Positions 36,515-46,776 of a stretch of DNA of 64,000 nt are shown here, in pieces (within the stretch, counting starts at the first letter, position 1; each line of letters opens with the position of its first letter). The stretch lies in NCBI RefSeq assembly GCF_028649475.1, contig NZ_JAQSIP010000003.1:310001-374000 (forward strand), in the 5' to 3' direction. The position numbers and the translations under genes were made by a program. This DNA is from Curvibacter cyanobacteriorum (GTDB lineage: Bacteria > Pseudomonadota > Gammaproteobacteria > Burkholderiales > Burkholderiaceae_C). Below the pieces are notes generated by a model. That model was given only the letters and a program-made list of their open reading frames with translations. It was not told the origin of the DNA and did not search any database.

Positions 36515-37432
36515 ATGACCGAGTCCCTGCCTGCCCGCCCTGACGGGCCCTCCGCGCCCCGTCGCTTTGGCCTGATTGCCCACCGCCTGCACCGCCAGCA
36601 CGCCGACAGCGCGCTGACCCAGTGGTCGCGCGCCTGCGAGCCCCTGGTGCGCGCGCTGAGGCTGGAACTGTTCGTGGTCGGTGGCGCATTTGACGCCCTG
36701 CTGCGCGACGAGCAACTGCTGGACCACCCGGGCCTGCACCGCCTGCCCAATGGTCGCGAAGGCGGGCTGATGCGGGTGGTGTCGCGCGTGGCCGGCGGCT
36801 TGTTGCCTGGGGATGCCCTGGATGGCGTGGTGTTCCTGATGGACCCGGTGGACCCGTCGTCCACCTTTCCGGAAGCGCAGGCCCTGAAGCGCCAGTGCGT
36901 GACGCATGGCAAGCCCTTTGTGCCGACCCTCGCCGGTGCGCTGGAGTGGGTGGCGGTGGAGGCCCTCCAGGCGGGGCTGCCCGCCGAGTCGGTCGCGCCG
37001 CTGGCCCCCTTGCTGGCGCTCGAAGAACAGACCGTGGCCCTGATTGCCCACGATGCGCGCAAGCGCGACATGGTGGCCTTTGCCGACGCCCACTTTGACC
37101 TGCTGTCGCGTTATGAGGCCCGGGTGGCCACCGGCACCACGGGCGGCCTGCTCAATGAGCTGGCCTGGTCGCGCGGCTGGCCGGCCGGTCAGCCTTGGGT
37201 GACGCGCTACCAAAGTGGCCCCCTGGGCGGCGATGCCCAGATTGCCGAGCTGGTGCTCGATGGCGCCTGCGAGAAGGTGGTGTTCTTTGAAGACCCGCAT
37301 GTGGCGCGCCAACACGAGGCCGACATCCAGCTGATGGAGCGCGCGGTCTGGAGCGCAGGCCACCGCTGCAGCTGCCTCAATTCACCGGCCATGGCCAGCC
37401 AGTGGGCGCAGGCCCTGCAGCGCCTGGCTTGA
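36515..37432 (+). CDS. Two-domain methylglyoxal synthase-like protein
   Basis: Methylglyoxal synthase makes methylglyoxal from dihydroxyacetone phosphate. This 305-residue protein is about twice the usual length. The C-terminal half (about 172-305) has all key residues of E. coli MgsA: His179-Asp180 and Lys183 in ALIAHDARK, the phosphate loop TGTTG (206-210), Asp240 in SGPLGGDAQ, Asp260 in FFED, and His267 and Asp270 in RQHEAD. The N-terminal half (about 17-150) is a degenerate copy. It keeps LIAH and VVFLMDP but lacks GTTG and the equivalents of Asp20, Asp71 and His98. The first domain may be structural or bind an effector. Confidence 0.85.
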   Translation: MTESLPARPDGPSAPRRFGLIAHRLHRQHADSALTQWSRACEPLVRALRLELFVVGGAFDALLRDEQLLDHPGLHRLPNGREGGLMRVVSRVAGGLLPGDALDGVVFLMDPVDPSSTFPEAQALKRQCVTHGKPFVPTLAGALEWVAVEALQAGLPAESVAPLAPLLALEEQTVALIAHDARKRDMVAFADAHFDLLSRYEARVATGTTGGLLNELAWSRGWPAGQPWVTRYQSGPLGGDAQIAELVLDGACEKVVFFEDPHVARQHEADIQLMERAVWSAGHRCSCLNSPAMASQWAQALQRLA

Positions 37433-37490
37433 TTCGCCCGCGCAGCGGCCAGGCGGCGGCCGTCCCGGCGCCCGGCTCACCGGTCGCGGG

Positions 37491-38813
37491 TCACTGGTCC
37501 TGCAGCAGGGTGAACTTGCTGACCGCCGTGGTGCCAAACGCGAAGGCCGAGTAAACCGCCTGGGCGGCGCTGGTGTAGCTGGCCTGGGTCTGGCTGCTGC
37601 CGCCGCTGGCGCTGACCACGAAGTCGTACTCGCCCGCCGTGAAGCTGGTGTAGCTGGAGGCGCTGCGCGCGGCGGTGTAGTCGCTGAGCAGCGAGCCCCC
37701 GTTGTAGGTCAGCTGGGCGCTGCCCGCGGCCGAGGCCAGGTTGACCAGGCGGATCTTGGACTTGCTGCTGCTGGTGGCGGGGAAGTTGTCGTCCGTGAAG
37801 CTCACGATGGCCAGGCTGCCGGCGCTGTCCAGCACCAGCGCGCAGGTGATGTCGTAGCCTGCGGTCAGGGTGATGGAGCTGCTCACCGAGCTGCCCCCGC
37901 TGGTGAAGGCCACTGTGCGCGTGCCGGCGGTCAGCTGCCCATACGACGACACCCCGTAGCCGCCAATCGACGAACTGGTGGCGGTGCTGCCGTCCACCGT
38001 CGGCGTGGCGGCATTGCTGGCCGAGGCCGCGTTGACAAAGCGCACCCGGGTCAGCGGGGTCGCCAAGCTGGTGGCGCTGTTCTTTTGCGGCAGGCGCACG
38101 ATGTCGGCCAGCTTGGCGCTGTGGGTGGGCGCCAGCACCAGGGTGTCGATGCCCTGGTCGGCCAGCGTGATGCTGGCCACGTAGGCCCGCAGGTCGGTCT
38201 TGTCGCCGTAGCCGGTCACCCACAGGCTGTAGGTGCCTTTGGTGATGCTGCGGAAGGCGCTGGTGCTGTTCTCCGTCACGTTGCCGATGGCGGCGGTTTC
38301 GCTGTTCAGGGCGGTGGTGCTTGTGCTGGTCACATAGACGTCCACCGCGTCGCCGATCTGCAGGCCGTTGATCAGGCGCAGCTTGGCGTAGCCGCTGGAC
38401 GGCGAGCTCTCGTTTTCGGTGTAGACCGTGGTGGTCAGTGAGCTTTGCGTGCCCAGTGCCACCACCGTGGTGCAGGTGTCTTTGCTCAGGGTCAGCGAGG
38501 ACTCCACGCTGTTGACGGCGCTGCCCGTGCTGCGCACGCCCAGGGTGTAGGTGTCGGGGTCGGCACCGTAGTAGCTGCTGGCGGCGGCGGCGGTCACGGC
38601 GCTGGCCAGGGCGTCGGTGTCCAGGTAGGCGCTGAGCTGCGTCACGCCTTGGGTGGCGTTGACCAGGCGGATCTTGGCGCTGCCATCGCTGGCCCCGCAG
38701 GCGGCAAGCCATGGGCTGGCCCCCAGGCTGGTCAGGGCCAGCAGGCAGTGGCGGCGGCTCAAGGGGGCGGTGTCGGGGGTGGTCTGGGGGGCCAGGCGGG
38801 CAGGGCGTGTCAT
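37491..38813 (-). CDS. Lipoprotein with four DUF4397-like repeats, Tat-type signal
   Basis: 440 residues from the chosen ATG. The N-terminus carries a twin-arginine motif (SRRHCLL, about 19-25) and a lipobox LAAC (Cys39), so it is probably a lipoprotein exported by Tat. Four repeats of about 90-110 residues follow. Each begins with a strand of the form K-[IL]-RLVN: AKIRLVNATQG, AKLRLINGLQ, TRVRFVNAAS, SKIRLVNLAS. Each is rich in Ser/Thr and Tyr, as in DUF4397 surface proteins. An in-frame TTG at 38885 adds 24 residues; neither start has a clear Shine-Dalgarno. Function unknown; likely cell-surface or periplasmic. Confidence 0.78.
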   Translation of the reverse strand: MTRPARLAPQTTPDTAPLSRRHCLLALTSLGASPWLAACGASDGSAKIRLVNATQGVTQLSAYLDTDALASAVTAAAASSYYGADPDTYTLGVRSTGSAVNSVESSLTLSKDTCTTVVALGTQSSLTTTVYTENESSPSSGYAKLRLINGLQIGDAVDVYVTSTSTTALNSETAAIGNVTENSTSAFRSITKGTYSLWVTGYGDKTDLRAYVASITLADQGIDTLVLAPTHSAKLADIVRLPQKNSATSLATPLTRVRFVNAASASNAATPTVDGSTATSSSIGGYGVSSYGQLTAGTRTVAFTSGGSSVSSSITLTAGYDITCALVLDSAGSLAIVSFTDDNFPATSSSKSKIRLVNLASAAGSAQLTYNGGSLLSDYTAARSASSYTSFTAGEYDFVVSASGGSSQTQASYTSAAQAVYSAFAFGTTAVSKFTLLQDQ

Positions 38814-38843
38814 GCGGAGGTTTCTGAAGAGGGGGGGCACAGG

Positions 38844-38868
38844 GCCCGCGTCAGGGGGCGACGCGGGC
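38844..38868 (-). promoter_or_regulatory. Leader hairpin of the DUF4397 lipoprotein gene
   Basis: Perfect 9-bp stem GCCCGCGTC / GACGCGGGC with a 7-base loop. A second 7-bp hairpin (TCACCAG / CTGGTGA, 38895-38919) lies upstream, and a palindrome CGACAC-G-GTGTCG is at 38939-38951. Together they form a structured leader or operator region. Confidence 0.4.
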
Positions 38869-38990
38869 AGTGGGCTGATCTTCAAGGCCCCCCGTCACCA
38901 GCGAATGTCCTCCTGGTGAGGTTTTGTGAACCCCGGGCCGACACGGTGTCGACGGGGTGAAGCTGTGTGAAGTGGCGGGGCCCGGTGGCT

Positions 38991-39896
38991 TCAGGTCAGC
39001 GCGCGGTCCTGCGCCAGCAAGCGCGCCTGCAGCGCGGCCGAGGCCGGGGTCATGGGCTCGCGCAGGTGGGGCAGCAGCCGGCCCTGGCCGGCCAGCAAGG
39101 CCTTGATGGGGGCGGGGTTGGGCTCCTCAAACAGCAGCTCGATCATGGGCTGCAGCGGCTGCCAGGCCTGCCGTGCCTGGGCCAGCTCGCCGGCCGCCAG
39201 CAGGGCCAGCACCTGCGCCAGGCGGGCCGGTTGCCAGTGGGCGCTGGCCGCAATCGCCCCGTGCCCGCCCAGCGCCACCGTGCTGAAGATCTGGCGGTCC
39301 TCACCGGCCAGCACCTGCCACTGGCCATCGCGGATCAGGGCCTCGGTCTTGGCGGGATCGCCCCCGCAGTCCTTGATGGCTTGGATCTGCGGGTGCTGGG
39401 CCAAGGCGCGCAAGGTGGCGAGGCTCAGCGTGGACCCGGTTCGGTACGGGATGTCGTAGACGATCACCGGCGCGTGCGCCTGGTCCGCGATGCGTTCAAA
39501 CCAACGTTGCAGGCCTGCCTGCGAGGGGCGGATGTAATGTGGCGCCGGCACCAGCCAGCCGCTCAAAGGGTAGGCCGCCAGCGCGGCGACGCGGGCCAGG
39601 GTGTGTTCCAGGTGGTAGCCCGACAGCCCCATGACCACGGGCAGGGTGGTGTGGGCCAGCACGGTGTCCAGCACCGCTTGCTGCTCGGTCGCCGAGAGTG
39701 CCGCGGCCTCCCCGGTGGAGCCACACACCACCAGCCCGTTCAGGCCCTGCGGCGCCTGGCTGTAGTGCCGGGTCAGGGCGGCCAGCCGGGGGTGATCGAC
39801 GGCGCCGTCCGTGTCGAAGGGCGTGACCAGGGGCAACCACAGGCCTCGAAAGGGGCGGTGGGCGGGGCGGGGAGGAGGGGTGACGGACAGCGACAT
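38991..39896 (-). CDS. Dihydrodipicolinate synthase (DapA) family protein
   Basis: A 301-residue TIM-barrel Schiff-base aldolase or lyase of the DapA/NanA superfamily. The Schiff-base Lys175 (IQAIKDCGGD) lies 28 residues after Tyr147 in VYDIPYRTG, as in DapA. The carboxylate-binding GSTGE is at 59-63. The closing helix region differs from housekeeping DapA. An accessory role (sialic acid, hydroxyproline or another keto-acid substrate) is possible. The ATG at 39894-39896 has AAGGA eight bases upstream; the frame also opens at 39950. Confidence 0.82.
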   Translation of the reverse strand: MSLSVTPPPRPAHRPFRGLWLPLVTPFDTDGAVDHPRLAALTRHYSQAPQGLNGLVVCGSTGEAAALSATEQQAVLDTVLAHTTLPVVMGLSGYHLEHTLARVAALAAYPLSGWLVPAPHYIRPSQAGLQRWFERIADQAHAPVIVYDIPYRTGSTLSLATLRALAQHPQIQAIKDCGGDPAKTEALIRDGQWQVLAGEDRQIFSTVALGGHGAIAASAHWQPARLAQVLALLAAGELAQARQAWQPLQPMIELLFEEPNPAPIKALLAGQGRLLPHLREPMTPASAALQARLLAQDRALT

Positions 39897-39928
39897 GCGT
39901 GTTTCCTTGCCAAGGGCAAAACGACCGG

Positions 39929-40006
39929 GATGGAGCCGGCCTCGGGACACGCGATGGGGGTTTGACTGGGACCCACAGCAGGGCGCTGTGGCAGGGCGGC
40001 TCCATC
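39929..40006. other. Structured element between the dapA-like gene and moaE
   Basis: A perfect 10-bp closing stem (GATGGAGCCG / CGGCTCCATC) surrounds a 58-base interior. That interior has a second perfect 7-bp hairpin (CCACAGC / GCTGTGG, 39973-39991). It may be the leader RNA of the dapA-like gene (minus strand) or part of a short plus-strand RNA that ends at the terminator-like hairpin at 40024-40057. It matches no RNA family I recognise. Confidence 0.45.
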
Positions 40007-40023
40007 ACTCATCCGAGGACGGA

Positions 40024-40057
40024 ACCGCAGCTCCGGTCAGATGAGCTGGGGTTTTTT
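40024..40057 (+). terminator. Terminator-like hairpin before moaE
   Basis: AACC-G-CAGCTC pairing with GAGCTG-G-GGTT around a 9-base loop, followed by TTTTTT on the plus strand. No annotated plus-strand gene ends just upstream, so it may end a leader or small RNA. Confidence 0.5.
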
Positions 40058-40177
40058 GCATTTGTTCACGCCACAGGCCGGCCCGTGCGCAATGCGCAGC
40101 GGTGCAGGGCTGGGGTGGGGCGTGAACATCGGCGCAGTATAGACCGGGTCCGGCAAACCCGCGGGGGCGGTGCCAAA

Positions 40178-40672
40178 ATGCAGCCCATGAGCCTGCCCCG
40201 TACCGCCATCCAAACCGCCGACTTCGATGTCTCCGCCGAACTGGCCGCGCTGCGCCAGCAAGACCGCCGTGTGGGGGCCGTGTGCAGCTTTGTCGGCACG
40301 GTGCGGGGGGGCTATGAAGGCAACAACGGCGCGCCGGTGCTGTCGATGGAGCTGGAGCACTACCCGGGCATGACCGAGAAGGCCATCGAGGCCATGATTG
40401 ACGAGGCGCAGCGCCGTTTCGACATCTTCGCCGCCCGCGTGGTGCACCGGGTGGGCCTGCTGCAACCCGGTGACCAGATCGTGCTGGTGGCGGTCAGCTC
40501 GGCGCACCGGGGCCAGAGTTTTCAGGCCTGCGAGTTCTTGATGGACTACCTCAAGACGCAGGCGCCGTTCTGGAAGAAAGAGCAGACGCCGCACGGTGCG
40601 CGCTGGGTCGATGCCCGCGTCAGCGACGACGCGGCGCTGGCGCGCTGGGGCATCGACGCGCGCAATGCCTGA
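40178..40672 (+). CDS. moaE: Molybdopterin synthase catalytic subunit
   Basis: Large subunit of molybdopterin synthase; with MoaD it converts cyclic pyranopterin to molybdopterin. It has 164 residues. VGAVCSFVGTVRG, MELEHYPGMTE and AVSSAHRGQSFQA are conserved, and the catalytic lysines lie in FWKKEQTPHGARWV. A second ATG at 40187 is equally possible. It is separated from moaD by a 4.9-kb accessory stretch and so needs its own promoter; a TATAGA at 40138 may be its -10. Confidence 0.95.
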   Translation: MQPMSLPRTAIQTADFDVSAELAALRQQDRRVGAVCSFVGTVRGGYEGNNGAPVLSMELEHYPGMTEKAIEAMIDEAQRRFDIFAARVVHRVGLLQPGDQIVLVAVSSAHRGQSFQACEFLMDYLKTQAPFWKKEQTPHGARWVDARVSDDAALARWGIDARNA

Positions 40673-40687
40673 GCGCCGCGGCCGGCC

Positions 40688-41269
40688 TCAGTGCAGGTAG
40701 CGCGGTTTGCCCAGAGGGCGGGCGCCGGTGTCGGCGTCGGGTTCGGCCTCGATCTCGACCGAGGCGCCCAAGGGGTCACCCGGGGCGTCGGGCAGCAGGC
40801 CCCAGTCGGTCTGGCTCAAGGCCATCTCCAGCAGGTGCACCAGGCCGTGCAGCAGGGGCAGTTCCAGTTCCAGGTCAAAGCCGCGCGGCGGGGCCTGGTT
40901 TTCGAGCTTCTCGACGAATGACAGCGCCAGCTTGTCGTCGCGTTGTTGCTGGCTGACCTCGGTCAGCAGCAGCGGGGCACTGCCCAGCGGCAAGGTGGCA
41001 TCGGCTTCGTCGAAGGGGCTGGCCAGGTCGGCCTGGGCCAGCACCTCGGCGCGGCGGCGGCGGCTTTGCTGCTCGCGCTCGTGGGCCGGGGTGTCGCTTT
41101 GCTGTCGGGTCTCCAGCTGGGCCACCGCGGTGCGCAGGTGCGGCCACCAGCCGCGCAGCAAGACCCGGGTCAGCCAGACGCGCAACTCCTCGTGCGAGGT
41201 GGTGTTGAAGCGCATCAGGATGCGGTCCTGGTCCTTTTGGTATTGCGCCGACAGCTGGTGGATGTCCAT
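40688..41269 (-). CDS. Conserved hypothetical protein
   Basis: 193 residues, [20 protein letters not shown] at the start. It has an Arg-rich centre ([15 protein letters not shown]) and an acidic C-terminal third; it is predicted helical and has no signal peptide or membrane segment. The N-terminal pattern ([27 protein letters not shown]) looks conserved, but I know no function. It converges with moaE (15 bases between) and diverges from clpB. Confidence 0.75.
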   Translation of the reverse strand: MDIHQLSAQYQKDQDRILMRFNTTSHEELRVWLTRVLLRGWWPHLRTAVAQLETRQQSDTPAHEREQQSRRRRAEVLAQADLASPFDEADATLPLGSAPLLLTEVSQQQRDDKLALSFVEKLENQAPPRGFDLELELPLLHGLVHLLEMALSQTDWGLLPDAPGDPLGASVEIEAEPDADTGARPLGKPRYLH

Positions 41270-41305
41270 CCTTTGATTTTAGTCAGCCCCGCGTGTCGGA
41301 TGGCC

Positions 41306-41312
41306 CTTGAAA
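41306..41312 (+). promoter_or_regulatory. Heat-shock -35 element upstream of clpB
   Basis: A perfect sigma-32 -35 box CTTGAAA, 48 bases before the clpB ATG. A matching CCCCAT -10 is not seen at normal spacing, so the promoter is only partly supported. Confidence 0.45.
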
Positions 41313-41359
41313 TACCCTTCCAGGGACACAAGCTGCCTGTGCATCTGGAGATCACACCC

Positions 41360-43972
<2,613 letters not shown>

Positions 43973-44020
43973 GCGCCCGGCTTGAACTTTTGGCCGGCGG
44001 CCCCATCTGAGGGACAGCAG

Positions 44021-44050
44021 GGCCCGGTGCGCAGGCGCGTGCCGGGCCTT
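44021..44050 (+). terminator. Terminator after clpB
   Basis: A near-continuous 12-bp GC-rich stem (GGCCCGGTGCGC with GCGTGCCGGGCC, two G-T pairs) and an AGGC loop, then TTGTCACTTT. Confidence 0.7.
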
Positions 44051-44069
44051 GTCACTTTGAAAGGACCTC

Positions 44070-44414
44070 ATGACCGGATTCAATCAGGCCCTGGCCACCC
44101 TCAGCCGACTGTTGCTGCGCCTGCTGCTCTTGGCCGCCGCCCTGGTGCTGGTGGCCAGCCTGCTCGCGGCCATCGCTTTGCTGGCCCTGGGCTGGGCCTT
44201 GCGCGCGGCCTGGGCCCGCCTCACCGGCCGCCCCGTCACGCCCTGGGTCAGCCGCTTTGATCTGGGCCAGCAGTTTGGCAATGTGATGCGCCGCGCACCC
44301 GGCGCCACGGTGCACCGCCCGGCCCCCACGGACATCACCGACGTCGAGGTGCGCGAGGTCTACGACGGCCCCGCGGCCACCGACCCCGCCGCGCCGCGCC
44401 TGCCGCGGCGCTGA
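44070..44414 (+). CDS. Small membrane protein of unknown function
   Basis: 114 residues with one or two closely spaced membrane segments (about 14-48, Leu/Ala-rich) and a cytoplasmic-type tail. The tail has RFDLGQQFGNVMRRAPG and an acidic DITDVEVREVYDGP. A GAAAGGACC Shine-Dalgarno precedes the ATG. The stop codon lies inside the first copy of a 27-base repeat, so the last residues (LPRR) come from repeat sequence. No family recognised. Confidence 0.65.
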   Translation: MTGFNQALATLSRLLLRLLLLAAALVLVASLLAAIALLALGWALRAAWARLTGRPVTPWVSRFDLGQQFGNVMRRAPGATVHRPAPTDITDVEVREVYDGPAATDPAAPRLPRR

Positions 44415-44499
44415 TCAATACTGCGCTTGCCGCGGCGCTGATCAACAGTGCGCTTGCCGCGGCGCTGACCAGCACTGCGCCTGCCGCCGCGCTGCGCGG
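44402..44499. repeat. 27-bp tandem repeat array
   Basis: Three full units of about 27 bases (GCCGCGGCGCTGATCAACAG then TGCGCTT, with a few changes) and a partial fourth. The first unit covers the end of the preceding small gene. Each unit contains TGATCA or TGACCA. 27 is a multiple of three, so unit number does not shift a reading frame. Confidence 0.9.
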
Positions 44500-44724
44500 T
44501 TCCGTTCCGGCCAGCCACCACGGCCGCGGCTGACCCGGTGCGGCCCGCCGTTCGCTTGGTACAGGCGGTTTACGCCAGGGCCAACAACGCTTTACGCCCG
44601 CGCCGCACCATGGCAGGGCCCCGGCAAGGCGGGTGCAGGGAACTGCCCCCGAACAGGCAGGCAGGTCTGTTCGGCGCCCTGTGACTCCCTTGCCTGGGCT
44701 TTTTTGACCTTGCACGGGAGCCCC
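44500..44724. other. Gene-free stretch before the formyltransferase gene
   Basis: With the repeat array this makes a gap of about 310 bases. I see no plausible gene, tRNA, terminator or convincing promoter in it. Confidence 0.6.
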
Positions 44725-45591
44725 ATGGCGGCCAGGCGTTTCGCGATCATGGCAACCGACCGTTACCTCGGTGTCTTCAAAGCCTTTGTCGAAGCCGGCT
44801 GGGCACCGGTGAAGCTCTTCACCGCCCCCACCGACGACCGGCTGTTCCACAACAAGGCCACCATCGCCTACGCGGCCTCACTGGGCCTGGACATCCAGCT
44901 CTCGCCGCTGGACGAGGCCGCCCTGGCCGACCTGGGTCAGCGCCAGTGCGAGTTGCTGGTGGTGGCCAGCTACCAATGGCGGATTGGCGACTGGGCCGCC
45001 CACCTGCCCTACGCCGTCAATTTCCACCCCTCACCGCTGCCGTACTACCGCGGCCCTTACCCCCTGGTGCAGGGCCTGCTGGACCGGCAGCCACGCTGGG
45101 GCGTGAGCTGCCACCGGCTGACGGCGGCGTTTGACCGCGGCGCCATCCTGGCCAGCCGCCAGTTCGATGTGGCCGAGGACGAATGCCACGAGAGCCTGGA
45201 CCTCAAGACCCAGATCGCGGCCCGCCAACTGGCCGCCGCCGTGGCGCTCAACTTCGATGGCCTGTGGGCTGGGGCGCAAGCGCAGAGCGGGGGCAGTTAC
45301 GTCAAGCTGTGGCGGGACGAAGACCGCATGCTGGACTTTCAGCAGCCGGTTGCCGAGCTGCAGCGCCGCCTGCGCGCCTTTGGCCGCTTTGAGTGCCTGG
45401 CCACGCTCAACCAGGTGGTGTTCCATGTGCGCCGTGCGGTGACCTGGGTCGATGGCCACCGATTCCCCCCCGGCGCCGTGGTGCACACCGACGGCCCCCG
45501 CCTGGTGGTGGCCTGCCGGGACGGCTACATCGCCTTGCTGGAATGGAGCCTGCTGGCCCCCGGGGCCTCGACCGAGACGCCTGGGCGTTGA
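44725..45591 (+). CDS. Stand-alone formyltransferase-family protein
   Basis: 288 residues related to methionyl-tRNA formyltransferase and other formyl-THF enzymes, but not housekeeping Fmt. The catalytic triad pattern is present: Asn99 and His101 in NFHPSPLPYYRG, and Asp137 in AAFDRGAIL. A smaller C-terminal domain (from about 205, MLDFQQPVAELQRRLRAF) resembles the Fmt C-terminal region. The N-terminus is unlike Fmt (RFAIMATDRYLGVFKAFVEA). Such enzymes formylate amino sugars, hydroxamates or other amines. It has no biosynthetic partner beside it. Start: ATG with GGGAG four bases ahead; a TTG at 44704 is an alternative. Confidence 0.8.
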   Translation: MAARRFAIMATDRYLGVFKAFVEAGWAPVKLFTAPTDDRLFHNKATIAYAASLGLDIQLSPLDEAALADLGQRQCELLVVASYQWRIGDWAAHLPYAVNFHPSPLPYYRGPYPLVQGLLDRQPRWGVSCHRLTAAFDRGAILASRQFDVAEDECHESLDLKTQIAARQLAAAVALNFDGLWAGAQAQSGGSYVKLWRDEDRMLDFQQPVAELQRRLRAFGRFECLATLNQVVFHVRRAVTWVDGHRFPPGAVVHTDGPRLVVACRDGYIALLEWSLLAPGASTETPGR

Positions 45592-45726
45592 GCCGGCGCT
45601 GCCGGTGGTTGCCCGACGCCGTTGGCGCCAGTCTGTCGTCCTGAAGGTCCGTTGAACAGCGCGGGCACGGGGCCCCTCGGCCCAGTCCTGTCCAGGGACG
45701 GCGGGGCGGTGGCTTAGACTTTGCGC

Positions 45727-46641
45727 ATGAACGTGCGTTTTCTCGAAGCCTTTGTCTGGGTCGCCAAGCTGGGCAGTTTCAAGGCAGCGGCCGACAAGCT
45801 GCACACCACGCAAGCCGGCATCTCCAGCCGCATCGCCACGCTGGAGGAGCAGTTTGGCGTGCGCCTGTTCGAGCGCGAACGGCGCGCCATCACCCTGACC
45901 TACCAGGGCTCCGAGCTGATGCCCTACGCGCTGCGCATGATCGACCTGCAAAGCCGCATGGTGGCCGCGGTGGGGCAGACCGAGGCGTTTTCGGGCATGT
46001 TGCGCATTGGCGCCATCGAAACCGTGGTGCACACCTGGTTGCCGGACCTGTTGTCGCGGTTTGTGGCGCGCTACCCCAAGGTGACGCTGGAGCTGATCTC
46101 GGACATCACGCCGCGCCTGCGCGACGACCTGCTGCGCGGCAGCCTCGACTGCGCCTTGCTGTCCGAGGAGATCACGCCCGGTTTCATCGAAAACCGCCGC
46201 ATCGCCACCTATGCCATGCGCTGGGCCACCAGCCCGGGCCTGGCCAGCCAGTTGCCGCCGGGTCGTTTGAGCTTCAGCGACATCGCGCGCCACCCCATCA
46301 TCTCCTTCCACCGCGAGTCCAGCGTGTACCGCAACATTGCGCAGGGGGCGGCCGATTGCCCGGACCTGCGGGTGAGCTATTTTTCATCGCTGGCGGCCAT
46401 GGTGGACCTGACCCGCTCGGGCTTCGGCATTGCCCCGCTGCCGCTCGCGGTGATCGAACGCGACGTGCTCGAAGGCCGCCTGGTGCTGCTGGACCTGGCC
46501 CCCACGCCGTCCTCGCTGCCGCTGGTGGCCAGCGTGCGCATGGACCCGGCTTCGCCGGTGGCCGAGGCCCTGGTGATGATGGCACGCGAGGCCAGCGAAG
46601 CCTTCACCGCGCGCTGCCAGTTGCCCGTGCTCGAGGCCTGA
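45727..46641 (+). CDS. LysR-family regulator of the cupin-TRAP-amidase genes
   Basis: 304 residues. The helix-turn-helix is at about 18-40 (GSFKAAADKLHTTQAGISSR, 20 residues). The effector domain starts near residue 90 with LRIGAIETVVHTWLP. It lies directly ahead of and in the same direction as the catabolic genes, 135 bases before the first. It is the likely local regulator; the inducer would be the operon's substrate or an intermediate. Confidence 0.9.
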   Translation: MNVRFLEAFVWVAKLGSFKAAADKLHTTQAGISSRIATLEEQFGVRLFERERRAITLTYQGSELMPYALRMIDLQSRMVAAVGQTEAFSGMLRIGAIETVVHTWLPDLLSRFVARYPKVTLELISDITPRLRDDLLRGSLDCALLSEEITPGFIENRRIATYAMRWATSPGLASQLPPGRLSFSDIARHPIISFHRESSVYRNIAQGAADCPDLRVSYFSSLAAMVDLTRSGFGIAPLPLAVIERDVLEGRLVLLDLAPTPSSLPLVASVRMDPASPVAEALVMMAREASEAFTARCQLPVLEA

Positions 46642-46721
46642 GCGCGCGCTGTTTCAGTGCGGCCGCGGGCCGCGGTGGTGCATTGCGCGGGCCACTGCGG
46701 TGCATCACAAAACCCTATTGG

Positions 46722-46727
46722 TTGACA
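46722..46727 (+). promoter_or_regulatory. Candidate -35 element before the cupin gene
   Basis: A perfect TTGACA 50 bases ahead of the cupin ATG but no good -10 at 17-18 bases. This fits an activator-dependent promoter of the LysR type. Paired GGTGCATTGC / GGTGCATCAC sequences lie just upstream (46677-46707). Confidence 0.35.
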
Positions 46728-46776
46728 CCAGAATTTCCCGTTTGACCCTGCGGGGCGCCGCGTCAACACTGCGGGC

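Noticed and set aside
44335-44850. A 171-codon minus-strand frame through the 27-bp repeats
   Set aside because: It translates the repeats as SAAASALLI-type units but overlaps the formyltransferase start and the small membrane gene, and has no promoter or ribosome site that I can see.
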